Source: Acidimicrobiales bacterium (GTDB lineage Bacteria; Actinomycetota; Acidimicrobiia; Acidimicrobiales; SHLQ01). From it: 6,794 bases of DNA. Made by a program: the position numbers and the translations under genes. The DNA lies in NCBI GenBank assembly GCA_013002375.1, contig JABDJW010000238.1, positions 1-6,794 of the forward strand, read 5' to 3'. Of the stretch, positions 1 to 5,717 are shown piece by piece (positions within the stretch are counted from its first letter, which is position 1; the number at the start of each line of letters is the position of its first letter). A model generated the notes under the pieces. It saw only the letters and a list, made by a program, of their open reading frames with translations. It had not been told where the DNA came from and did no database searches.

Positions 1-399
1 GGCGGCGACCACCCGGTCGAAGAGCTCGACATCGTCGGCTGCGTCGGCCGCGGCGCGAAGTTGGTCGATCAACTCGTCGAGGTCGCGCCCGCGCTCGATC
101 GCCTTGCCGATGGCGAAACCGTCGACCCGGGCGTAGAGCTCGTAGTGGTCGCCAACCGTCTCGGCGGTGAGGGCCTCGACGAACGCGCCGCGGTTCGGAG
201 TCATCGATATGGCGCCCGCGTGCGCGAGCGAGATCAGCGCCTCGCGGACCGGGATTCGGCTGACCCCGAAGCGCCGGGCGAGCTCGTCCTGGTTCAACCT
301 GGCCCCTGCGGTGAGCTCGCCGGTCCAGATCATGCGGCGAACCGCAGTCGCGATGCGGTCACTCGTCGAGACGGGCTCGAGGGGCACGACCTCACTCAT
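1..399 (-). CDS. GntR-family transcriptional regulator, FadR/FCD type (partial, C-terminus outside window)
   Basis: The 133 visible residues start MSEVVPLEPVSTSDRIATAV and form a GntR winged-helix DNA-binding domain (about residues 12-77). It includes the recognition-helix signature LARRFGVSRIPVREAL (residues 40-55), and the wing ends in NRGAFV. From about residue 84 the text HYELYARVDGFAIGKAIERG matches the start of an all-helical FCD ligand-binding domain, which in this family usually binds an organic acid or acyl-CoA. The remaining roughly 90-100 residues lie beyond the left edge. I chose the ATG at 399 because a GGGGA lies 6 bases upstream. An in-frame ATG at 405 is possible but would have no spacer after that site. 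The start overlaps the stop of the MaoC-like gene by 8 bases, so it is probably co-transcribed as the operon's own regulator, typically a repressor relieved by substrate. Function as regulator is secure from family; ligand and target are inference. Confidence 0.93.
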   Translation of the reverse strand, partial: MSEVVPLEPVSTSDRIATAVRRMIWTGELTAGARLNQDELARRFGVSRIPVREALISLAHAGAISMTPNRGAFVEALTAETVGDHYELYARVDGFAIGKAIERGRDLDELIDQLRAAADAADDVELFDRVVAA

Positions 400-1660
400 C
401 GGCATTCCCCGCGAAGCGGTCGACGAGCGCATCGAGGGCGTCGGCACAGGTGCGGGCGCCGCCCGGCGGGTCGGGCAGGCGCACCGCACCGTGTTCGGTG
501 CTCGGCACCAGCACCGTGGCGTGGCCCGGGCACGTCGTCTCGCCCCGTTGGTTCTCGCCCCAGACGTCGAGGTCGACGGCCGGCCGGTCGCCATCGGCCA
601 GGTACTTGCGGGTCACCCGTCCGCGGATCCAGTGGGTGTCGCCGACGTAGTTGAATCTGCGGAACTCGACATCGAGCTTCCACAGCCAAGCGTCATCACC
701 CATCCAGTCGGTACACAGGTGGATGAGCCAGGTCTCGCGCATTCGGCCGTAGTCGTAGATGGCAGGACTGCCGGCGCGTGCCGCCCAGGCGGGATCCCAG
801 TGGACCCGCTGGTGAACATCGGGGATGTTGAGCTCGTCGGGCCGGAAGAACCCGGGGACGCGTTGCCGTTGCCGGTGAGCGAGGTTCAGCGCCTTGACGC
901 CATAGAGCCCCATACCGACACCGGTGTGCCACACGACGATGTCGGTGACACGCAGCGGTCCTTTGACCAGGGGCCCCAGCTCGTCGCCCTCGGCGATCTC
1001 CTCCCAGAACCGAGGCTCGGCGCCACGACGTCGGTCGGCCGCGGCGGCGACTTCGGAGGCGATGGCGGCGATGGCTTCGTCGGTGTAGGGCTCGATCTCG
1101 ACGTCGAAGTTCTTCCCCTCGTCGCCCTTGGCCTCGACCCCGCGACGATCGGTGCGGATCATGAGGCGGTACTGCGCCGACAGTACGTGGTCGGGCGCCC
1201 CGAAGACCTCGGCCGACCATTCGTGCACGGTTCGGTCCGCGAACTCGCTCGCCTTGTCGTGCACGCCGACGAGCGCGTTGCGGCGCGTGACCCGCGTGCC
1301 GGGCCGCAACGGTGCCCACCACTCGCGGAAGCTGCCGGCGTAGTAGGCGTGGGCCCCTTTGAGCGGATCACCCTTCAGCAGCGCCTTGGTCTCGGGGGCG
1401 AGTTCGGTAACCTCGTTCTCGCCGATCACGGTGTCGCCACCGTTGAGATGGGGCGGCGCGATCGGGCCGCCCCACACGGTCGAGTCGCCGTAGTCGGGAT
1501 CGCACCACAACGGATTGTCGTCGCCGTAGGCCTCGGCCACGTGCCGAAACGCGTCGGTGCCCGGCTCCCGGTACCAAGGCGGCTGCGGATGGGGTTGGGC
1601 GATGCCGATACGCGCTCGCAGCCGGGCGATCGCCTCGTCGTTGATCGCCGAAGGGCTCAT
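392..1660 (-). CDS. Double-hotdog MaoC-like acyl-CoA dehydratase/hydratase
   Basis: The 422-aa product has the layout of actinobacterial two-domain hydratases: an N-terminal FAS1-like dehydratase hotdog (about residues 28-170) and a C-terminal MaoC-like hotdog (about 215-386). The N-terminal half carries AEAYGDDNPLW (43-52), the usual D-x-N-P-L-H hydratase motif with Trp in place of His. The C-terminal half carries DVHQRVHWDPAWAARAG (281-297), corresponding to the I-H-Y-D-x-x-Y-A segment, and YDYGRMRETW (302-311). The C-terminal half therefore probably provides the active site and the N-terminal half the acyl-binding fold. Expected role: reversible hydration of a trans-2-enoyl-CoA in the cytosol. 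I chose the ATG at 1660 because it forms a 4-base ATGA overlap with the preceding gene; the open frame continues upstream without a plausible start. No clear Shine-Dalgarno precedes it, which suggests reinitiation after the upstream stop. The exact acyl substrate is unknown. Confidence 0.9.
   Translation of the reverse strand: MSPSAINDEAIARLRARIGIAQPHPQPPWYREPGTDAFRHVAEAYGDDNPLWCDPDYGDSTVWGGPIAPPHLNGGDTVIGENEVTELAPETKALLKGDPLKGAHAYYAGSFREWWAPLRPGTRVTRRNALVGVHDKASEFADRTVHEWSAEVFGAPDHVLSAQYRLMIRTDRRGVEAKGDEGKNFDVEIEPYTDEAIAAIASEVAAAADRRRGAEPRFWEEIAEGDELGPLVKGPLRVTDIVVWHTGVGMGLYGVKALNLAHRQRQRVPGFFRPDELNIPDVHQRVHWDPAWAARAGSPAIYDYGRMRETWLIHLCTDWMGDDAWLWKLDVEFRRFNYVGDTHWIRGRVTRKYLADGDRPAVDLDVWGENQRGETTCPGHATVLVPSTEHGAVRLPDPPGGARTCADALDALVDRFAGNADE
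406..410 (-). promoter_or_regulatory. Ribosome binding site of the GntR regulator, deciding its start
   Basis: GGGGA on the minus strand ends 6 bases before the ATG at 399. The alternative ATG at 405 directly abuts it, so 399 is the better start. Confidence 0.55.
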
Positions 1661-2931
1661 CGGATGTGCACTCGGCGCTCGGTGAGGTCGAACTCGCGCA
1701 AGCCGCCGCCATCGGTCATGTCGGCCAGCCAGTGCGGCTCGGCCGGCTCGGCATCGGCGTCGATGCGAAGGTCCCAGCGCAACTCGTCGACCTGCGTCAC
1801 CACACACTGCGGGTTGACCGCCTCGGCAGTGAAGCGGAACCCGTCCAGCCAGTCCATCGGGCTGCGGCATACCGTGTCGTCGAGGCCCGGCCCGCCGGTG
1901 AACTCGATGGTGCCAGTGGCGTCGTCGTGGACCTCGACCCGGTAGTCGACGTAGTCCTCGACGAGGAACGGGTCGAGCTGGAGCAGCTTCGCGACCGCAG
2001 CCATGTCGTCGCCATCGATCGCCAAAGCCGACCGCAATCGACGCACCACCGCCGGCGCGATGGCCGCTCGGTGCTGGGGCGCGGCATCGTCGAGCAGGTC
2101 AGTGCTGAAATTCTGGTCGACCGAGAAGTACGCGGCTCGCATCAAGAGGTGGTTGTCGAGCGCAAACTCCTTGGCCTGACGTACCAGTACCGGGTGGGAG
2201 AGATCCTCGAGTCGGAGATCGGGCCGGAAGTCGCCGGAGTAGTCCGCCAGGCCTCCGTCTTCGCCCGCGTCGCCCAGCATCAGCTCGAGAGTTGCCGCCG
2301 CCGAGGCCGAGACGACCGCCAGGCTCGGTTCGCCCGGCCGCGCGCCGGGCTCCTCGTCAACGATTCGGATCTCCCATCGACAGTGGTCGCCGGTGAACTC
2401 GTCGGGCTTCGGTGGGCGGTGGACGGGAATGGCGCGCAGCTTCGGGTTGGTGACTCCGAGCGTCGCGTCGAATGTCCGGTCCTCCATGTGGTGGCACATG
2501 TTGGTGACGAGCTGCGGGTCGTTGTTCGAGATCTGCCGGAGGTAGTCGTGAGCGCCGCAGAACGGCAGCCAGAACCGACCGAGATCGTGATCGACGTATT
2601 CGAAGTGGAAGTCGAGAAAATGATGCGGCGCACCGATGTCGAACTGGAAGCTCTTGAGGGCGGCGTCGGCACCATCGCCGGTAATGCCGAGGTTCGCCTT
2701 GTTGCGAGCGGTGTAGATTGGGCTGGACCCCATCCATTCGGCGTCGGCCTGGCGGATGGTGGCGTCCTGGCCGACCGCCATGGCGATGTGGGACATCAGC
2801 CCCCGGTCGTGGAACATCGACACGATCATCCGCTCGCGGCACAGCCGCGCCAGCGCGGCGCGAGAGAGCCGGTCGAGCGTCCAATCCGGATCGAAGGGGC
2901 CGGCGTAGTCTTCGGCAACGCGGTCGTTCAT
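1657..2931 (-). CDS. Unrecognised two-repeat protein with a Cys/His-rich first repeat
   Basis: I do not recognise this 424-aa protein. It has no signal peptide or membrane segment and should be cytosolic. It is an internal duplication. Residues 11-33 (G-x-F-x-P-D-x-x-L-x-x-L-S) align without gaps with 233-255. The offset of 222 residues still holds at ITGD (83-86) against IDGD (305-308), at K93/K315, Q96/Q318, D98/D320, E111/E333 and G118/G340. After a shorter loop the copies realign at C146/C355, N162-P163/N373-P374 and RWEIRI (185-190) against RWDLRI (385-390). Only the first copy has a cluster of possible ligands: HH at 103-104, C125, H128, then CHHMED at 146-151. Each copy looks helical first and strand-rich later. 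The ATG at 2931 was chosen over 2952 because it makes an ATGA overlap with the crotonase stop and has GGAG 5 bases upstream. Its place between acyl-CoA enzymes suggests a pathway role, which is inference. Confidence 0.88.
   Translation of the reverse strand: MNDRVAEDYAGPFDPDWTLDRLSRAALARLCRERMIVSMFHDRGLMSHIAMAVGQDATIRQADAEWMGSSPIYTARNKANLGITGDGADAALKSFQFDIGAPHHFLDFHFEYVDHDLGRFWLPFCGAHDYLRQISNNDPQLVTNMCHHMEDRTFDATLGVTNPKLRAIPVHRPPKPDEFTGDHCRWEIRIVDEEPGARPGEPSLAVVSASAAATLELMLGDAGEDGGLADYSGDFRPDLRLEDLSHPVLVRQAKEFALDNHLLMRAAYFSVDQNFSTDLLDDAAPQHRAAIAPAVVRRLRSALAIDGDDMAAVAKLLQLDPFLVEDYVDYRVEVHDDATGTIEFTGGPGLDDTVCRSPMDWLDGFRFTAEAVNPQCVVTQVDELRWDLRIDADAEPAEPHWLADMTDGGGLREFDLTERRVHIR
1762..2235 (-). 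repeat. Second copy of the intragenic domain duplication (protein residues about 233-390)
   Basis: This copy begins GDFRPDLRLEDLS (233-245) and continues IDGDDMAAVAKLLQLD (305-320), VEVHDDATG (332-340), a single Cys at 355, and RWDLRI (385-390). It lacks the paired His residues and C125/H128 of the first copy and is about 20 residues shorter in its later half. It may be a structural partner for the first copy. Confidence 0.8.
2362..2901 (-). repeat. First copy of the intragenic domain duplication (protein residues about 11-190)
   Basis: This half of the unrecognised gene encodes the Cys/His-rich copy. Landmarks are FDPDWTLDRLS (13-23), ITGDGADAALK (83-93), HFEYVDHD (109-116), NMCHHMEDRTFD (144-155) and RWEIRI (185-190). 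The match to the second copy is visible only at protein level, so the duplication is old. Confidence 0.8.
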
Positions 2932-3593
2932 GCAATCTCCAGTGCTGCCCACAACTGGGCCTTGAGTTGGCGAAGGTGCGCGAGCGGATGTCGGGCGATC
3001 GTCTCGGCGAGCTCGTGGGCCCGACCGCGCAGCGCCTCGGGTGCGACGATCTCCGACACCAACCCGAGCTGGCGGGCGCGCTCGGCGTCGACCCGCTCAC
3101 GGCTCCCGGCCACCGCCATGCGAAAGATCGTCTCCGCCGGACTCTTCTTGGCCAAGGCGATGGTCTCGAAGGCGCTGACCTGGCCGACCGAGACGTGCGG
3201 GTCGAGGAACGTCGCGGCGGTCGACGCGATGACGATGTCGGCATCGGCGACAAAGTGAAGCCCTCCCCCGGCACAGGTGCCGTTGACCGCGGCGATGACC
3301 GGTTTGGTGACACCGCAGTGCCATGCAGTGAGCCGGAGCTCAGCGCGCTTGGTCTGGCGCGAGCTCGCCTTCAGGGCCTCGGGATGGCGCGCGAGCTGGA
3401 CGACGTCGAGCCCCGACTGGAAGGCCCGGCCGTTGCCGGTGTTGACGATGACCGACACCGAATCGTCGGCCTCGAACTCGGCCCATGCGGCTTCGAGGTC
3501 GACGAACATCTGCGCATCGATGGCATTGCCCGCATCGGGCCGGTCGAAGATCAGCCAACCGACCTTGCCGTCGCGGCGCACCTCGATCGTCAT
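2928..3593 (-). CDS. Short enoyl-CoA hydratase/isomerase (crotonase) family protein with His/His active-site positions
   Basis: The 221-aa product is a crotonase-fold protein: GWLIFDRPDAGNAID (12-26), the first oxyanion-hole segment GRAFQSGLDV (55-64), and AVNGTCAGGGLHFVADADIV (102-121) with the second oxyanion-hole Gly at 110. Against classical hydratase (rat mitochondrial Glu144 and Glu164) both catalytic Glu positions are His here: H113 after GGGL and H133 in DPHVSVG. CoA binding is expected; the reaction is uncertain and ordinary hydration is doubtful. It is about 40 residues shorter than usual and ends at LWAALEIA, lacking the C-terminal helices and the D-Q-x-E-G-x-x-A-F tail that its 266-aa paralogue in the same operon retains. 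The stop is genuine in this sequence and overlaps the next gene's ATG, so it does not look like a recent frameshift. The start ATG overlaps the ligase stop by 4 bases and has GAGGAG 5 bases upstream. Confidence 0.93.
   Translation of the reverse strand: MTIEVRRDGKVGWLIFDRPDAGNAIDAQMFVDLEAAWAEFEADDSVSVIVNTGNGRAFQSGLDVVQLARHPEALKASSRQTKRAELRLTAWHCGVTKPVIAAVNGTCAGGGLHFVADADIVIASTAATFLDPHVSVGQVSAFETIALAKKSPAETIFRMAVAGSRERVDAERARQLGLVSEIVAPEALRGRAHELAETIARHPLAHLRQLKAQLWAALEIA
2937..2940 (-). promoter_or_regulatory. Ribosome binding site of the two-repeat protein, deciding its start
   Basis: GGAG on the minus strand is 5 bases before the ATG at 2931 and inside the end of the upstream crotonase gene. 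It favours 2931 over the in-frame ATG at 2952. Confidence 0.7.
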
Positions 3594-4897
3594 ACCAGCT
3601 CCTCGCGCAGCCGGCGGCGAAGCACCTTGCCGACGTCGGATCGGGGCAACGCGTCGACCCGGCGGTAGGCCACCGGCGCCTTGTACGCCGCCAGGTGCGT
3701 CCGCACCGCGGCGTCGAGCTCGGCATCGGTTGCGTCTCCGACTACCGCGGCCAGCGGTACTTCGCCGAGCCGGTCGTCGGGTGCGGCGAAGACCGCCACA
3801 TCACGGACGCCGGCGACCGAGGCCAATACCTCTTCGACTTCGTCGGGGAACACCTTGTTGCCGCCGCGATTGATCAGGTCGCTCCTCCGACCCTCGATCC
3901 ACACGAAGTCGGCATCGTCGATTCGAGCCAAGTCGCCGGTGCGCACGAAGCCGTCATCGGTCGTGCGGTCGGGATCGAGGCCGACGGCGGTGTTGGGCGG
4001 TCGGACCAGGAGCTCGCCGACGCCGTTGGCGTCGGGTTGGTCGATGCGGATGTCGACGCCGGTGTGGGCGCGGCCGACTGCGCCGATTCGTTCGGGGTGT
4101 CCCTTTGCATCGGCGGCGGTCCAGCCGATCACCTCGCCGGTCTCGGCCTGGCCGTAGCCGTTCAGCACGAACACGCCGAATCGGTCGGTGAAGCGTCGAG
4201 CTTGGAACGGCGAGAGCGGCGCGGTGATCGAGCGGACGTACTTCAGCGGGGCCAAGGACTCGATCGTCGGGTCCTCGTTGAGCATCGCGATCGCTGCTGG
4301 GGGCAACACGGTCGAGCGGATGTGGTGGCGCTGAACGAGCGTCGCGAAGTCGGGGGGCGTGAACCGGTCCATCAGCACCAACGGGGCGCCCGCCCGGAGA
4401 CCGAAGAGCGCGTTGTAGATGCCCGCGTTGAGCGCCATCGACACCGGGATCAGGTTGGGGGACGGGGGGCGGGCATGGTGGGCCGGCTTGGCCCGCAGCG
4501 GCGCCAGGACCCGGTCGATGAGCTCGAGGTAGGCGTCGTGGGTGTGGACGATCGGCTTCGGTTCGCCGGTGGTCCCCGAGGTCCACAACACGAACGCGGC
4601 ACCATCTTGCGCGACCTCGACGGTTCGGGCCTTGGCGTTCTCGATCGCGGCGTCGGGTTGGCGCGGGTTGATCGGCACGAAGACCACCCCGGCGCGCCAG
4701 CAGCCGAACATCGCCACCAACGCGTCGAGCCCGTCGGCCACCACCGGGACGGGCTCGCCCGGCGCTGCGTTCACCGACGATGCGAATTCGTCGACCCGCT
4801 CGATCACCTCCGCCTTCGTGAACGAACGATCCGGCGTGTGCACCAGATGATCACCATCCTCGAAGGGGTGCTCGATGAGCAGGGCGAGGAGACTCAC
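3590..4897 (-). CDS. Compact AMP-binding acyl-CoA synthetase/ligase
   Basis: The 435-aa product is an adenylate-forming ligase that would activate a carboxylic acid with ATP and CoA. Motifs in order: ATP-binding loop LWTSGTTGEPKP (104-115), NGYGQAETGE (246-255, with Ala where Thr is common in Y-G-x-T-E), RTGDLA (319-324), the hinge region GRRSDLINRGGNKVFPDEVE (336-355), and the catalytic-Lys tail PRSDVGKVLRR (418-428, K424). All core motifs are present, so it should be active. It is about 70-100 residues shorter than typical members; the shortening lies before the ATP loop, which starts near residue 104. I chose the GTG at 4897 because it gives a GTGA overlap with the crotonase stop; the frame stays open upstream but there translates the out-of-frame shadow of the crotonase gene. 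Only a weak GGGA lies 9 bases upstream, so translation probably depends on coupling. It should feed the acyl-CoA enzymes beside it. Substrate unknown. Confidence 0.94.
   Translation of the reverse strand: MSLLALLIEHPFEDGDHLVHTPDRSFTKAEVIERVDEFASSVNAAPGEPVPVVADGLDALVAMFGCWRAGVVFVPINPRQPDAAIENAKARTVEVAQDGAAFVLWTSGTTGEPKPIVHTHDAYLELIDRVLAPLRAKPAHHARPPSPNLIPVSMALNAGIYNALFGLRAGAPLVLMDRFTPPDFATLVQRHHIRSTVLPPAAIAMLNEDPTIESLAPLKYVRSITAPLSPFQARRFTDRFGVFVLNGYGQAETGEVIGWTAADAKGHPERIGAVGRAHTGVDIRIDQPDANGVGELLVRPPNTAVGLDPDRTTDDGFVRTGDLARIDDADFVWIEGRRSDLINRGGNKVFPDEVEEVLASVAGVRDVAVFAAPDDRLGEVPLAAVVGDATDAELDAAVRTHLAAYKAPVAYRRVDALPRSDVGKVLRRRLREELV
3599..3604 (-). promoter_or_regulatory. Ribosome binding site of the 221-aa crotonase, inside the ligase gene
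   Basis: GAGGAG on the minus strand, 5 bases before the ATG at 3593. It lies within the last codons of the ligase gene and supports the ATGA-overlap start. Confidence 0.75.
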
Positions 4898-5694
4898 TGA
4901 AGCGGTTCCCACTGCGGGTCGCGCTTCGCGGCAAATGCGGCGGGCCCCTCGGTTTGGTCGGGATGGCCCCACATCGACACGAGATGCTGTGCGCCCTGCT
5001 TGCAGGCGCCGGTGAGCCCGGCTTCGAGCGCGCCCCAGAGTGCCCGCTTCGTTGCGGCCATGGCGGAGGGCGAGTTCTTGGCGATCGTCTCGCCGAGCTC
5101 CTGGGCTCGTTCGCGCAACCGGTCGGGCGGGTCGACGATCTCGGAGATCATCCCGAGCTCGTAGGCGCGTTCGGGCCCCATTCGTTCGTACTTGCCCATG
5201 AACGCCATGCGCATGACGGCTTCGACCGGCATCTTCTTCATCAGCCCGATCGCTTCGATCGCGACCACCTGTCCCACCGACGTGTGCGGGTCGAAGAACT
5301 GCGCGTCGCTCGCCGCAATGACGATGTCGGCATCGGCCACCCAGTGGAACCCACCGCCGCAGCAGATGCCGTTGACCGCGGTGATGACCGGCTTCCAGAC
5401 GTCCTGGTGCCACGACGTGAAGTGGACGTCGAAATCCTCCATCGACTGCCGGTACCGCTCCATGCCGACGCCGTCGGTTGCGAGTTCGCCCACGTCGACC
5501 CCGGTCTGGAAGTCGCGACCGTTGCCGGTGTGGACGATCACACGGACGGCCGGGTCGCCGTTGAGCTCGTTCCAGGCGTCGGCGAACTCGTCGCGCATCG
5601 CGTTGTTCATCGCGTTGCGAACGTCGGGCCGGTCGTTGATCAACCAGCCGACGGGCCCATGCCGCTCGACGACCAGATGCTCATACGTGCTCAT
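4894..5694 (-). CDS. Enoyl-CoA hydratase/isomerase (crotonase) family protein, full length, His/His active-site positions
   Basis: The 266-aa product has the full crotonase layout: GWLINDRPDVRNAM (16-29), GRDFQTGVDVGEL (59-71), AVNGICCGGGFHWVADADIV (106-125) with oxyanion-hole Gly at 114, FFDPHTSVGQV (133-143), and the usual C-terminal tail GHPDQTEGPAAFAAKR (243-258). As in its 221-aa paralogue two genes downstream, the positions of both catalytic Glu residues of classical hydratase hold His (H117 and H137). The two proteins are alike over most of their length, so they probably arose by duplication and may act on related substrates or assemble together. The start is the ATG at 5694, with AAGGAG 8 bases upstream. 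The gene follows the dehydrogenase after a 19-base gap and overlaps the ligase start by 4 bases. Crotonase fold and CoA-ester substrate are secure; the reaction type is not. Confidence 0.95.
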   Translation of the reverse strand: MSTYEHLVVERHGPVGWLINDRPDVRNAMNNAMRDEFADAWNELNGDPAVRVIVHTGNGRDFQTGVDVGELATDGVGMERYRQSMEDFDVHFTSWHQDVWKPVITAVNGICCGGGFHWVADADIVIAASDAQFFDPHTSVGQVVAIEAIGLMKKMPVEAVMRMAFMGKYERMGPERAYELGMISEIVDPPDRLRERAQELGETIAKNSPSAMAATKRALWGALEAGLTGACKQGAQHLVSMWGHPDQTEGPAAFAAKRDPQWEPLQ

Positions 5695-5717
5695 CGGGGG
5701 ATCTCCTTCACCCTCAT
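5691..5717 (-). other. Possible 8-codon coupling mini-ORF between dehydrogenase and crotonase
   Basis: The gap can be read as ATG...TGA encoding MRVKEIPR. Its ATG overlaps the dehydrogenase stop in an ATGA, and its TGA overlaps the crotonase ATG in another ATGA. It has no good ribosome binding site of its own, and the crotonase Shine-Dalgarno lies inside it. It could let terminating ribosomes reinitiate through the gap, or be chance from the repeated CCCCGATGAG. Confidence 0.25.
5703..5708 (-). promoter_or_regulatory. Ribosome binding site of the 266-aa crotonase
   Basis: AAGGAG on the minus strand, 8 bases before the ATG at 5694, is the best Shine-Dalgarno match in the window and lies in the only intergenic gap. 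Confidence 0.8.

Noticed and set aside
1661..1870. N-terminal extension of the MaoC-like gene up to 1870
   Set aside because: The 70 added residues are low-complexity shadow of the upstream gene, and the ATG at 1660 makes an ATGA overlap.
2932..2952. Alternative start at 2952 for the two-repeat protein
   Set aside because: The 2931 start has GGAG at good spacing and an ATGA overlap like its neighbours, and the seven extra residues (MGSTGDC) show no similarity to anything.
167..4900. Long open frames on the plus strand (up to about 590 codons, at 167-1945, 1666-3258 and 3485-4900)
   Set aside because: They lie antisense to well-supported genes, show no recognisable domains and have skewed, low-complexity compositions rich in Val, Gly and Arg. 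They are expected shadows of GC-rich third codon positions.
4898..5413. N-terminal extension of the ligase frame up to 5413
   Set aside because: The extra 172 residues are Arg-rich, have no family similarity and run through the crotonase gene in another frame. The GTG at 4897 with its GTGA overlap is the natural start.
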